Shown here: piece by piece, positions 1-11,211 of the stretch | Numbering within the stretch: the first letter of the stretch is position 1 | Layout: every line of letters starts with the position of its first letter | Source of the DNA: Xiphydria camelus | Taxonomy: Eukaryota; Arthropoda; Insecta; Hymenoptera; Xiphydriidae | DNA: 64,000 nucleotides | Direction: 5' to 3' | NCBI GenBank assembly: GCA_963678675.1 | Contig: OY783199.1 | Span: 16,698,348-16,762,347, forward strand | The notes under the pieces: model-generated | What the model was told of the DNA's origin: nothing | What the model saw: only the letters and a program-made list of their open reading frames with translations | Database searches by the model: none | Program-made: the position numbers and the translations under genes

Positions 1-2095
1 TCTTCCTCACACTCGTTGCGGGGGGGACCATGTTTTATCTGTTATCCATGTGTTACAAGCGGCAAATAAGTCTGTACAAGGAGAACGATTCGAGTGTCAT
101 CGAGACGGTCAAATTTTTACCGGAGAACGATGCGTCCACCGAAGGCGAATCGCAGCTCGAAGAGACGTTCGAGATGAAGGGCCTGGACATCTTCACCAAG
201 CCGCTGAACAGCATCCTGTACGCGTACAGCATGTTACTCCTGGTATCCTTATCGCGATTACCGAACGCCTGGGCCGTGCGGGTTTTTATAGGATGGTGGT
301 GGCTCTACAGCATCTTGGTAGCGGTGGCTTATCGCGCCAGCATGACCGCTATCCTCGCCAATCCGATAAGCCGGTGAGATTGTCGCGAGAAAACGGAGAA
401 TTCAGGTTTTATGCAATTTTTTTTTGTCGCAGATTCGAAAAATGCGGGCAAAATTATTTGCCCCGTGTTTTTTTCATTTTTCATTTTCGGCCTTATCCGA
501 GCTGGAAAACGACATTTAGAAATGCAGCTACGTCGTCGTGCTGTGAATTTATCTCTCTCGCGCACTCCACATATGCGTCTCTCTGGCGTTTCGATGACGT
601 CACGATGTCGCAGAGAGAAACGCATTTTTAACTGCGAATTATTATTTTTTTCGGATATTTTCTTTTTCACATGACGTTGAATATGCATGCAGATTACAAA
701 TTGAATTTAAAAATACGAATGTCTTCATTTAAAGACCGAATTCTGTCAAAACGAGCGTCGATTTAACATTCCTCCCCGCAAAACCCGTAGGACGACTATA
801 GACACCCTCGAGCAGCTCGCCAACAGCACCATAGCGGTCGGCGGTTGGGGTCGAGAGAGAAAGGACTTCCTCCTGGCCTCCGCGGATGACGAATCGCGGA
901 AGATCGGCGAGAGATTCGAACTGACCGCGGACGATGACGACGCGGTCGCACGGGTGGCGAACGGCACCTTCGCGTTTTACGAGAACGCCCACTTCCTGCG
1001 ACAAATGCGCGCGCAAAGGCGGATACTGGAGGAAGAGATGCGGAGAAACGCGTCGAGGCAAAACGAAGAGCTGGTCGCGGATCGTAATTTGCATATAATG
1101 CAGGAATGCATCGTGAACATGCCCATTTCGATTGGCTTGGACAAGAACTCGCCGTTGAAACCGCGCGTCGACGAATTGGTAAGTGTGACGTATACATTGA
1201 GAAGAGAGTTTATTTTTGTAGTTAATTAATGTATCCTCGATTATTTGGCAAGAGAGAAGTATTTCGTTGGGCTGAGTAAATATATGTTAATTATTAGAAC
1301 GTCTCGTACATTCAAACAGAGATAGAGTAATAACTAACGAACATTTGCTTGATTCAAAAAAAGATATTTTTTTTTCGGTATAATCAGGTATCTACACAGT
1401 CAAAAAGAGTGGTATTAATTTGTAACAGCATTTCATTGGTGTGGACTTATACCATATGAGAGGCTAAACTTACTCGTCAGGAAAGAAACTTCAATCACTA
1501 TTATCTCATTACCCATAAGCTGTTGAAGATTACGTTTGTATGTAATAGTCTTATGTCGAAAGGGGCTAAAAATGCATTGATAATGAAATAATAGTGATTG
1601 AAGTTTCTTTCCTGGCCAGTAAGTTTAGCCTCACATGGTATGTACGAGTATCACATCTGGTACCATTCAGTCTTATGCCATTGTTATCCAACACCAAATA
1701 TGGTCTGTATAAGTCCACACCGCAGAATTTTATACAGTGTATACGTAAATGAACTATAAAGAAACTGTTTTTTCTCGGTGTACGAACTTTTCATTAAGGG
1801 ATGATTAATGACTCCGCGACAGGTGAAACGCGCGGTGGAAGCGGGTCTAACGCAAAAGTGGTTGAGTGACGTACTGCAGTGGACGTTGAGGGCTGAAAAG
1901 ACCCAGGAGACCGGATCTCAAAAGTCCCTCATCGATATTCGCAAGCTCTCCGGGGCACTGGTTGCCCTCGCCATTGGCTACTTCTTCGGGTGTCTCGCGC
2001 TGATGAGCGAACTGCTGCACTGGAAGTACATCGTTCTGCGGAATCCGACCTTTGATAAATATTATCTCGATGTGTTTTATAAACAGAAACGTTAG
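1..2095 (+). CDS. Ionotropic receptor (IR family), 3' part, three exons
   Basis: Partial gene; the amino-terminal and S1 ligand-binding parts lie before the window. Exons are about 1-373, 791-1178 and 1823-2095, with donors gtgaga and gtaagt, acceptors cccgtag and gcgacag, and codon phases that join cleanly. The product is a variant glutamate-receptor-like cation channel of the sensory neuron membrane, used for smell, taste, humidity or temperature. In order one sees a first membrane helix (FLTLVAGGTMFYLL), a pore-loop region (SILYAYSMLLLVSL), the second helix with the IR signature WWWLYSILVAVAYRASM, the S2 lobe (TIDTLEQLANSTIAVGGWG, then FAFYEN and NMPISIGLDKNSPLKPRV), a third helix (GALVALAIGYFFGCLALM) and a short cytoplasmic tail ending in KQKR. 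The linker EEEMRRNASRQNEE is unusually charged. The family is clear. The subtype (Ir21a-, Ir68a- or Ir40a-like) is not, so no symbol is given. Both introns carry MITEs. Confidence 0.9.
400..742 (+). mobile_element. MITE family A, copy 1 (in IR intron)
   Basis: A ~340-bp element lying wholly in the first IR intron. It shares a core with four other places in the window (38,101-38,531; 41,313-41,577; 52,045-52,620; 59,972-60,642): a left part with GCAGATTCGAAAAA, a middle with GAGCTGGAAAACGA and TTTCGATGACGTCAC, and a right end AGACCGAATT. The better copies begin with AATTCGGTTTT, so the element has short inverted ends of the form AATTCGGTYTT. It has no coding capacity. Confidence 0.75.
1450..1640 (+). 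mobile_element. MITE family B, copy 1 (in IR intron)
   Basis: Terminal inverted repeats of about 60 bp start with TACCATRTGAGGCTAAACTT and continue through GGAAAGAAACTTCAATCACT to a less conserved middle. Three more copies occur at 35,991-36,205, 51,104-51,320 and 62,480-62,683. This copy is itself flanked by a second, 12-bp inverted repeat (ggtgtggactta at 1,438-1,449 and its complement at 1,710-1,721), which suggests insertion inside an older foldback element. Confidence 0.85.
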
Positions 2096-2229
2096 TTGGA
2101 TGAAAAGAGGGAGAAGGAGAGTAGTTTAAGAGAGGGGATGATGGTTTTCTTTGAGCAAGAAAATATTTGATAGACGCGAGTAATTGTTTTTCTTTTGCGC
2201 AGAAAGTATTTCTTGTTCCCACGGCGATA

Positions 2230-2355
2230 TTCTTGAATCAAGAATGTATATTCTTCGATCGAGAATCTGTATCCTTAAAAATTTCTAAGATCATATGTTC
2301 TTGATTTAAAAAACATTCTTTTGACACTAGCAATTATTTCTCTCAGAGTGTACAA
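2230..2355 (+). mobile_element. Partial MITE ending in CTCAG
   Basis: This segment matches the right half of the complete element at 59,049-59,306: an ATTCTTGATC-like stretch followed by GACACTAGCAATTATTT and CTCAGAGTG. The left half is missing. It belongs to the large CACTGAG-ended group of MITEs described elsewhere. Confidence 0.55.
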
Positions 2356-3290
2356 AGGAAAATCGGATTGTTGGCGGAGAAAGCGATTCTCTCGACCAAA
2401 AGGAGCCGTGTGACACGACGAGACTCAGAAAAAATCGAACTAATTTCCTTTCTGTACTCGAAAGAACTCCCAGGAGTATCTTAATTTATTTAACACAGGG
2501 AGCGACTTACCGACGTTGTGTTACAATGGTTTTAACATAGAGGCTACTATAGTCGTGTAATATGAAAGAGGAAACTACGAGAAAGAAAGGCGAGCCACCT
2601 GCCATCCACCCTCTTTTACCGCCCTTTCTTTCACTTCTTACGGCGAGTTTTATACGACGCAATTAAAGTATATTAAAATCGCGAATTCTGGGAACGGATG
2701 TTGAGAGAAGGAGGAACGGGCCGCCCTTCTCCACCCCTTCCCGATCCCCCTCCTCCCACACCTGAAAGGGTACAAGTATTCGATTAAACGTGTCGAATTA
2801 TTATAGATTTGCTGAAACAGAAAATAATTATCGATTAAAAACTCGACGAGATCTGAAAAAGAAAGCGGACCCATTAAAAATGTACTTAATAAAGAGTTAC
2901 CGGAAATAAAATAAAAATAATTAAGCGATCCTATAGTAACTACATATTTTAGGAGAAGGTTCCCAGTGTCTGATCTCCTGACTCAGATACTATAGGAATC
3001 TCTTTTCGAAGCGTTTGCCGAGCACTGCACGCCATCGTGGCGAATCGTACAGCGTCCTCGGGCCAATAGCGTGGTACAGGGTGAACCCGAGAATACGGGC
3101 CATAGGAATTATGTATGTGTGGAATTTTTATGGGCAATATAGGCGACGAGCGCGATCATTGATCGGCGCTGACAGGTGGGGGAGGTTGCGCAGTAGTGGC
3201 ATTCGGCGATAATAAAACGAAGTAGGTATGCCTGATTTTTACCGTAGATAATGGCGAGTTTATCAGCCTGGTTTAAGTTAACTTAAGGCG
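2356..3290. other. Intergenic, no gene seen
   Basis: No exon, RNA or repeat could be supported here. Open frames are short and lack splice context. A C-rich pyrimidine stretch sits near 2,590-2,640. Confidence 0.5.
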
Positions 3291-3299
3291 ATTCGCGTG

Positions 3300-4000
3300 A
3301 AACAGGTAAGGTATCTGCGTTTACTCTCGAGAGAGCACGAGTCCTCTCTCCGTGACTGCGGAATCGCCCGATGTGTCCCCGAGAGTAGAGGAAAACTTTC
3401 GCTACCTCGAGAGTCAAACTTCGCGCGACTGCGCCTGGTCTAACAAAGATTCTAACCAATCGCGGCGTCGGGTAGACTAGAATATCCAACCAGGCTTTGA
3501 AAATCCACTCCACGTGGAGCTCCGGCTTCATGAATGAACACTGGGACCAATCGCGAAAGCCGCACACTAGAATGCAACCAGGATTGGATGTGAAGAGCTA
3601 CGTGAACGTTTTGTTCCCGCCCCGGGACCTGCTGCTCCCACTCTACCGCCGGCCTTGCACGGAATGCGAGATATATGGTCCGGGTTTGCTTTCATTCGGA
3701 GGCATTGGAGTGGAAGTTATGAGCAGGTGCAATGCGTAATCAGGTGTCCGCCCATTCATTCGTCCGGGTTACTGGGTCACTGTACTAAATGCGGACGGAA
3801 ACTTTAAACGTCCGTAACTTTTGAACCGAGCAAGCAAATCCAACCGGACAAATTGCGTTGTAATCAGCGTAAGATCGAGTTTAATTGACGGGTATAATTG
3901 TACAAGCCATTTCCAAAATAGACCGAAAACTTTAAACGTTCATGGCTACGAAACAGAATAAGTTAGTTCAAATGGATAAATTGCAATTTATTCAACGTGC
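3300..4000 (+). repeat. Dispersed repeat C, copy 1
   Basis: The reverse complement of this segment matches 21,170-21,720. Shared blocks include GAAACTTTAAACG, GAACCGAGCAAG, AACCGGACAAA and, further along, CATAACTTYCACTCC and CTCGCATTCC. Similarity extends over several hundred bases without obvious inverted ends, so it could be a retroposed or LINE-derived fragment. No reading frame is conserved between the two copies. Confidence 0.65.
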
Positions 4001-4339
4001 AGTCACATTTTATTAATGAGGATTTTACAGAATTTATTTTCAATTGCAAATTCATGAAGTTTGTAAGATGAAAACATAAAACTATATTTTTTTATAATTG
4101 AGCGAATATTACAATGTTTTATTCAACTCCTTACAATATAATTAACAAACTGGCATTCTTAAATCTATTCTTATAAGTAAATGAGCTTCCCTACCTACGA
4201 GAGGGTTCCCTCGACTATGTAACTACATGAGTATGTGTAACGATTTCAACTTTCCTACTGACTGAAGATGTGAAAAGGGATTTTTGGAATGAGGGAGAAA
4301 AGTCGAGAAGTGTAATAGAGAACCTGTAGAGTAGATCTA

Positions 4340-4700
4340 AGTGAGAACAAAGAACACAGACGATGACAAAGAGCCTACACAAATTTGACGAAGAGTCTAC
4401 ACGAGATCGAAAAAAACCCTACACGAGATCGAAGGAAAGCGTGCGTACGAAATCGAAGAAGAACGTGAACGAGATCAACGAAGAGCCTATACGAATTTGA
4501 CGAAGAACCTATGCGAGTTCGAAAAGGAGCCTACAAAATCAATGAAGAGCCTATACGAATTTGACGAAGAACCTATGCGAGTTCGAAAAGGAGCCTACAA
4601 AATCAATGAAGAGCCTAGGAGTTCAACGAAGAGCCTACGAGTTCGACGAAGGGCCAACGAATTTGATGAAAAATCTAGCACACCAACGATGAGAGTAAAT
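4340..4700 (+). repeat. Minisatellite with ~21-22-bp unit
   Basis: Units of the type gaagagcctacacgagttcga run through the segment. Inside it a 64-bp block (4,480-4,543) is repeated exactly at 4,544-4,607 before the array decays. An open frame crosses it, but because the unit is not a constant multiple of three the encoded peptide changes frame from unit to unit, so coding is unlikely. Confidence 0.85.
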
Positions 4701-5460
4701 CGTAGAGAGATAATTTAAGGGATCTGGTTGATAGCCAAAGGCAGATCAGAGATTGAAAAGAGGCGAGAAATAGAAAACAACTCGTGCAGTTACAAAGACG
4801 CAGGAACCGAATATCTATGTGAAATATGATGCTCTAAGATGATGAATCTTAATTAATAATTAATTAATCGCTCTGCCAATATTCAATAGTCATTGGTTTG
4901 TTTCGAAAATCTTACAAAGTCAGTCCAACGATTCGTCCATTACATCTTATTGTTAAAGTGGCTTGCGACGTGTTTGCCCAATAATTCATAGACAATAGAT
5001 CCATGTTGACAGCCGAGAGTAGTTTATTTCCTCAGAATACTACTAGATGCTCCTGTTGAAAGGAATATCATGTCGGTAGACAAAAGCTGTCTATCTCCTC
5101 AAAATAGTGTTGATCCTGTTGAAATAAATATAACAGGTTTTAGTTACTTGAAATCAACAGTGTGTTCCCGTAAGTATTTCCAGTGAGATTTTCAAATACC
5201 TGCAATTCTTCCAAAACTGTACACACCCAATGCCAGTTCGTTATTTCCTTTTGATCGGTCACGAAGTGTCCAGTTTGGAGTCATACGAAACCAGTTACAA
5301 TGTAATTCGTCATGGTTTTTTCGATTTGAGCAATCCCATCGAACGATATCTGTATTTGCTATGAATACCTATATTCCAGGTATAAGATCTCCCAATAAGA
5401 AATTAATCCAAATATCTAGAGTCTGATGCTGAAACATAAAGCTAAATGATTAATAGACTT
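4701..5460. other. Intergenic, AT-rich, no gene seen
   Basis: Contains short repeated phrases such as tcctcagaatac / tcctcaaaatag (near 5,030 and 5,096) with tcctgttgaaa following each, suggesting an old duplication of about 65 bp. Nothing codes. Confidence 0.4.
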
Positions 5461-5465
5461 ATCTC

Positions 5466-5760
5466 GATACAAGAAATTGTCGCAGTTTGTCTGGACAGTA
5501 ACAGTTCATCATTAAAATGTCGGAGACCTGAAACAGAAAGCAGAACGATCAGTTATCTCATCATGAGTGAAGAAAAATCGTCGCAGTTTGCCTGGAAAGA
5601 AAAATTTTATTAAAATTTCGGTGACCTGAAACAGAAATCAGAACGATTAGTCATCTCATCACGAGTTAAATAAATTGTCGTAGTTCGCCTGGAGAGAATA
5701 AAGTTTTCTTCGAAAACTCGACGAACTGAAACAGAAAGCAGACGGATCAAAACTTTTCGG
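5466..5760 (+). repeat. ~105-bp tandem repeat, about three units
   Basis: Three diverged units share ttgtcgcagtttgcctgg, a run of A/T, then gacctgaaacagaaagcag and aacgatcagttatctcatca. Related single blocks occur around 5,890-6,170 and at 11,400-11,720. Read on the minus strand, each unit has a pyrimidine run ending in TTTCAGG, which resembles a 3' splice site, and an RTGATGA box. I could not fit either into a convincing exon or snoRNA. Confidence 0.65.
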
Positions 5761-5776
5761 TACGACCAAAGCCCGA

Positions 5777-5885
5777 CAGCCGAGTGTCACCGATCATTAT
5801 GATTTTAATGACGAGATGCCGTTACAAATCTTATCTCATTTGCAACTTATCGGCACAATAACTGAAATCTACGACACTCGGCTAG
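5777..5885 (+). repeat. Hairpin with arms agccgagtgtc
   Basis: Short perfect arms (agccgagtgtc and gacactcggct) enclose about 80 bp. It lies at the end of the 105-bp repeat array. It could be a small TIR element or a chance hairpin. Confidence 0.4.
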
Positions 5886-6573
5886 TTGAGAAAGAGTGAC
5901 ATTTATCTATATTTCCTGAAAAAGAAAATGTATTAATTCGAAGACCTGGAACACTGAATTATTAGCATCTTAATTTAAATGGCAGGTGTGTGTGTGAATG
6001 ACTAATAAAGTCATGTAAAACATTGCATCGGTCGTCAGCCCGGACGCCGGCGGCCAGATACGATGCTTTACCTAAAAAAGGAGCAAGAACGATTAATTTT
6101 CTTATATGCTTTATCGTTCTTCTCCAGATGATCATATTTACTGAATAAGATGAGCATGATGTAATCATAAGGGTTTTCAGTCTTTTTTTTTTAATTTTTC
6201 TTTAAATTCGTTCCCATGTGGGAAGAATGATATTAATTTTTATACAAAAAAAACTTCGCTTTCTTTGCTGCCATTTGGCAAGCAAGAAAATCTGAATGAC
6301 ATATACCTGAAAAAAAAATCAGAGTGCTATGTACCTGAAATGAGAACTAAGCCAACCGCGGAACTTAAACAATGGGGTTTCCTTGCCAACTAGGACAATT
6401 CACGCCCCGAATAAATACATATAAATACATGCAATACATATATTATACAAGTATCTCCACGTTAAAGTGGGATAGGCAATACTGCCTCTTAAATAAATAG
6501 AGAGATATCAGTATTAAGTAGTCGTGCGGATACTAAGAGAATTTAAGAAGAAAATTCATAATTTGTACAAGTA

Positions 6574-6841
6574 CCGTATGTCCGTCTCTGTACTTTCCAG
6601 TTTGAAAGTTACCTTCGGATAGGCTTGTTCGGTACTCGAGTCATTTAATACGGTAGAAGTCGAGTCGGCAGTTAGAGTTGATGTCAATTCGGGAGATCGA
6701 AGCGTCTAACCTCGAAATTGTGAATTTATGAATAATGGAAATTACGAAAATAATTATAATTACGGTATAAATGTCTCGATTACCGACCAAGCCTATCCGA
6801 AGGTAACTTTCAAACTGGCCAGTACAGAGACGGACATACGG
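6574..6841. mobile_element. MITE with TA target duplication (Tc1/mariner-like)
   Basis: Long inverted ends of about 65 bp begin CCGTATGTCCGTCTCTGTAC and run through CAGTTTGAAAGTTACCTTCG. The element is flanked by TA on both sides (6,572-6,573 and 6,842-6,843), the target duplication of Tc1/mariner/pogo elements. The interior is short and noncoding. The arms differ at only a few bases, so this copy appears young. Confidence 0.85.
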
Positions 6842-6963
6842 TATATTAAAAGTGAAATGGTGAAAATTTATAATTATAATTGAATAAATATTTCATGTGC
6901 AATATTTCTTGACTACTATGATGAGAAAAAAGCCAAGAGTAATATATTATACGTAGTGAGTTT

Positions 6964-7686
6964 TTACTCCGTGCTCTTATTTGAAATAGAAAAACCTTGA
7001 ATGTTCTCTAACGTATACGAGCATGATAATCGATTTGGTCGTGATAACGATAAAAAAAAGAAAATTAACCTTTGCGGTCTCGCACGTCTACTTGATAAAT
7101 GCACTTGTGCATGGAAAGAAAGGTGGACAGAATTGCAAGGAGTCTGTTGACATATCAGAAAATTCCTTCCGAGAATTCGCAATGCGTTCCCGTTACTCTT
7201 CCTCCAGTCCGGTAAAGAGGAAGGCATGCGAGAACACAGTGAGAATCGTTCGAAACAGAACAGGCGAAAATCCTTGCGAGTGTGCGTGGTGCGACGATTG
7301 AAATTTCTTAATACTAACGATGGCTTCTTGCTTCTTTCTTCTCTCTTCTTTCTTCCGGGCAACGCGAAGCCGCATGTATCACCGCCGTGCGCCACGATAC
7401 ACGGCGTTTGCGACTTCGCGAGTGCCCAACCAACGGTCGTAAATAATACGAAGAAAAGATGATGTAAGATATGAGAACGATCTTGAAAATATCGATAAAA
7501 ATGAAAGAGCAATTGGCTCGCGTCAATGTCGGGTCTGCCATGAATATGTATATCAACTGTATGATAATTGAACCACGAGAAAATGTACCGTTCAAATTTG
7601 ACTCGAGGAAAATATGATTTAAACGAGAGCTTCCCAGTGTATTTCATGGCGCGAAATTTCTGAAAGACAATGGAATCGTTAAACAT
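6964..7686 (-). other. 240-codon open frame over duplicated block, doubtful
   Basis: The frame is open from a start at 7,686 to a stop at 6,964 and includes stretches such as RPDIDASQLLFHFYRYF and GGDTCGFALPGRKKREERSK. A pyrimidine tract and CAG (ttgtctttcag) lie just inside its start and would make a 3' splice site. The paralogous block at 13,985-14,165 aligns with it (LGEATAKS then a stop), so the frame is not kept in the copy. No family was recognised. It may be an exon of the minus-strand locus proposed for 7-28 kb, or chance. Confidence 0.2.
7190..7450 (+). repeat. Duplicated block A, copy 1
   Basis: Matches 13,985-14,165 in order: gtgcgtggtgcracgac, ggcttcttgcttctttcttc-like pyrimidine run, gggcaacgcgaagccgca, then acggygttwgcgacttcgc. 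The two copies lie about 6.7 kb apart and are each followed by block B, so this is a segmental duplication rather than a mobile element. Confidence 0.7.
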
Positions 7687-7914
7687 CGTATGCAGAAAAT
7701 GGCGCGCGATAAATCATGAAAAAGGCAATCGCGTAAATATATAATTCCTGAAAATTCTGAAAATCTAAGACCGTTGTGTGTTAAAACTATTGCAATGTGA
7801 GACGAGATTCAAAATGAGTTGTCAGCACAAAAGATTTGCAATATAGATCAGCAATATTACAAACACAGATTATTGACAGCCCGATTTCGAAGCATCTCCT
7901 GGAAATCTATTTTA

Positions 7915-8110
7915 GACAGTCACACTCGTGCATACATTGGCCAGAAACGCGCCGCGATTCGTGCAAAACGGACCCTGCCTGTCACCTATATTTAAAAACG
8001 AATGGCCACTGTCGCGAAAACCCTGTCTAATCACCTATATTTAAAAAGAACGTAGATTCACTCCAACACAATCGCTCTATCTTTCATTCGGTCGTGGCTT
8101 TGGATACTTA
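7915..8110 (+). repeat. Duplicated block B, copy 1
   Basis: Matches 14,520-14,705 and, more weakly, 23,800-23,935. Shared elements are cagtcacac, ggccaraa, a doubled cacctatatttaaaaac box and ctcaccaacac / ctccaacacaa. The tatatttaaaaa motif is TATA-like, but there is no proof of promoter activity. Confidence 0.6.
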
Positions 8111-8560
8111 TGGTTTTTGGATCCCGCTAAGATCCCACGACGATCCCTCGCTGAATGCGAAGGGGTGGAAAATGTTTTTCCACCACTTCGCATTTATTCG
8201 CTTATCTACTACTCTTGCGCTATCTACCCGAAACTCTACGTATTCAATATCAAAAGATCGTTCAATGTTTGATTCTACGAAAGATACCAGTGGCAAGTCA
8301 AATTATATTTTTCAAACATTATATATATTCTGTTCTCTTCAAAATAGATATTCAATAATTGTGTATATAGGTGTATTGTATATGTATCTCTCAGCGTATG
8401 TATGTAATGAAACTACTTCGTGCTTTCAGAGAAAATGTAAAATCAATTAACGAAAATCTTTGAAAGATCTACTAGCACGAATATCGCCCGTGGGCTATCG
8501 CGATATTGAATTCCTAATATCAATATATTTCGCGTGTCTTTGTTACAATCCGTTGTTTAC

Positions 8561-9821
8561 TTCGGGCGTTGTATCGTCGTTAGAACCCGCAGATAGAATT
8601 GAAAAAAGCATAGGTCCGAGCAACGTACGTCGTACTCTACCTATGTATGGAGAAAATTTGCAGTGATTTTGAATTTTAGAGCTCCGTTGTACAGAAAAGC
8701 ATGCTCGAACATGTGCGTTAAAGTAGCACTCCAATTACGAATGTCGCATACATAAGCGATCTCAATGTTCTATTGGTAATAATAAAATAGACTTACAGAC
8801 TTCAAATCGTTACGAAATATTAAAGCGGAAAGAAAATTCCGTAATTAAATAAAAACTCAAAATATGCCGTGAAAATTATCTAAACCATCAACTGCACAAT
8901 TTTCTCCTTCGTCCGCCTATTGCGGTACCCCTTTTATTAACTAACTTAAATCGTTGTTTACTTCCAGCTATTAGCATCATTTGAACGATGTATGCCGTAC
9001 TCTACTGAAAGAACTTGCAGTGAAATTTAAAGTTTGAATGCATGCGGGGTAGCATGTTTGAATGTGTACCACAATGTAGCTTTTAAATGAAATATATAAT
9101 CCTATATAAAAAAAGAAATTCTTGATATATCAACGTACAATAATGAATGTCGCATAGGAGAGCGATCTGCAATATTCAATTGCGAAATAATGAAATAAAT
9201 GCTTATTGTTTAAATAGTTTGAAATTTTCAGCCAAAACAAAAAATCTATAAACAAATGAGCTCAAATATAGTGTTAAAATTATCTGAAAAATCAACTGCA
9301 AAATCTTTCCTATTGTACGCCTATTGCGGTACTTCTTACTAACTAACTTAAGTCGTTGTTTAATTCCAGCTTTATCATCGTTTGAACGACGAATGTGCCG
9401 TACTCTATTGCGAGAGACCTTGTAGTGAAGTATAAAGTTCAGCTCTATGTTTGAGGATTTACATCAACGTAGCTTTGAAACGAAATATATGATCTTTGAA
9501 AGAAATTTCTAATAAGTCTATAATTCCGGTATATCTAAAGGATCAATGTTTAATCATGAAGTAATGAAATAGATTCGCGTACTAATAATTTTGAAAAATT
9601 AAATTTGAAGAAAATTTTATAAGTATATAAGAGCTTTAATATTATACTAGAATTATCTGAAAGTTCAGCTACAAGATCTCGTCGGTCCGCCTATCGCGGT
9701 ACTCCTTACTAGCTAACTTAACTCGTTGTATACTTCTGGCGTGGAATCATCGTTCGAACGAGTTGAAATAGAAATGACCGGTTTGCATAATCCGCGACAT
9801 TCGAACAATGCACGTCATACT
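8561..9821 (-). repeat. Tandem ~390-bp array with exon-like cassettes (array I)
   Basis: Four diverged units of about 370-410 bp. Each contains cctattgcggtactcc, taacttaa-tcgttgt and cgtactctac. On the minus strand each unit holds a cassette bounded by a pyrimidine/AG 3' site and a GAA|GTAAAC-type donor: 9,734-9,821 (88 nt), 9,364-9,404 (41 nt, donor lost), 8,962-9,001 (40 nt) and 8,561-8,636 (76 nt). Three of four are 1 modulo 3 in length. With two bases completing a split codon, those three are open throughout and begin YDVHCS, YGIHRS and YDVRCS. This could be an alternative-exon cluster or a decaying one; no domain was recognised. Confidence 0.5.
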
Positions 9822-10046
9822 CTACAGAATTTTCAGTGAGAATTAAGACGTCACGACTTTGAAATCAATTAAAAATAATATTTTTACTCGTCGATCCACC
9901 GTAACACACTGAAAATATATCGCCGCGCCACGCAAGGGAGAAGGAAGAGATAGTAAAGATAAAAATACGACTATTCCATTCCAATATTTAACGCTACATA
10001 GGCGTATTGGAAATAGAACAGAAGAATTGAAACTGTTGAGGCTCAC

Positions 10047-11117
10047 CCACATTACATTATTACTCTGATGATCGTCTCCCATGTCGCAGTCCACATGGCA
10101 ATCCCTCGATGACACATCGGACCACTTCTGTAACACACAAGAACTTTACGTCAGCTGGGAAAACTCTTCAACGAGATCGAACAACTTTGGAAATATAAAA
10201 TACCTAATCTATATCAAAGTGGGCTGCATTCGCAATTTATAAGAGGTACTCACTTTGTAGTCACCGATGAATCCGCTGGACCGTAGTATCAATGTCATTC
10301 TCTCGGGCAATCGGTTCGCTTGACTGTAACAAGAATTAAATATCAAATCGTTAGACGAGCCACCAGTTCTGCCTTCGGTATTCGTTCACGATGTCCAAAT
10401 CCTGAGTATATTTTGCGATAACCGAATTATCGTTCACAATTCTAGAATCGTACTGACCTTTCGATCGCCAGTAATTTCCCGGATGGATATCCCTTGCCAA
10501 TTTTCTCACTAGACAATGGACTCGGCATTTAACTGTAACAGAATTTATAGCAACAAACTATTAGGCCAATTTGTAATTTCAAGTCGAAATTCATGCTTGC
10601 ATTGCACATGAATACTTTGGAAGGTGATTACATGCATTAAAAGTATATTTAGTGTATTTTCAAAAATATTTTGTTGTTAGCAAATTTTCGTTCTAAATTA
10701 TAAAAACTTACTAACTTTTAAAACGGTAGTAAATTTGCTGATTGTACTCTATCAATTTACTGTAATGTCGAATCCCCTTCACTGTAACAAGCATGTCTCA
10801 CTCGATTAGTGTACGAAAGCCGAGCGCGGAATAATGAATTAGGTACCTATTAGAAAACCGCGTAGCGAGAACGAAAAGAACGCGAAAAGTGCACCACCGG
10901 TATTGCTGCGAAACTACGTTATACTCATAAAGGAATCTACGTCTGAACAACTGCGTACTTTGAACAACAAATACAGCATATTTACAGATCAATTACTACC
11001 GATCGAATGAAAAGAAGTGACTCTGTTTGAATTAAAGCGTTTTCACGTCACTATCGAGTAATGAGGCTGCTTTAAAATACGAAAAACTCACTGTATTGTG
11101 GAAATTTCCGCGTTAAA
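10047..11117 (-). other. Run of small exon-like segments with TTACAG acceptors
   Basis: Five segments on the minus strand are bounded by (T)GTTACAG- or GTGACAG-type 3' sites and GT donors: 11,092-11,117 (26 nt, donor gtgagt), 10,761-10,781 (21 nt, gtaaat), 10,458-10,532 (75 nt, gtcagt), 10,254-10,323 (70 nt, gtgagt) and 10,047-10,127 (81 nt, gtgagc). One frame of 10,458-10,532 is open (KCRVHCLVRKLARDIHPGNY), and 10,047-10,127 is open in frame 0 (KWSDVSSRDCHVDCDMGDD). The recurrence of ctgtaaca on the plus strand is what reveals them. I cannot assemble one continuous product. Confidence 0.4.
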
Positions 11118-11187
11118 CTGTCACAAATTATGGAGCGCAGCAATAAACGTCCATCACGGTTGAAGCGCGGAGCGAGAGTGCCGTAGT

Positions 11188-11211
11188 ACTGAAAGGGGGG
11201 GGGGGGGGCAG
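11188..11211 (+). repeat. Poly(G) tract
   Basis: An uninterrupted run of G inside an otherwise ordinary sequence, followed by cagacagacgg. A second, longer G-rich tract is at 16,998-17,027. Confidence 0.8.

Noticed and set aside
4497..4718. Frame across the minisatellite
   Set aside because: Unit length is not a multiple of three, so the peptide repeats change frame.
5466..5760. snoRNA cluster
   Set aside because: RTGATGA boxes are present but no D box at the right distance and no terminal stem could be found by eye.
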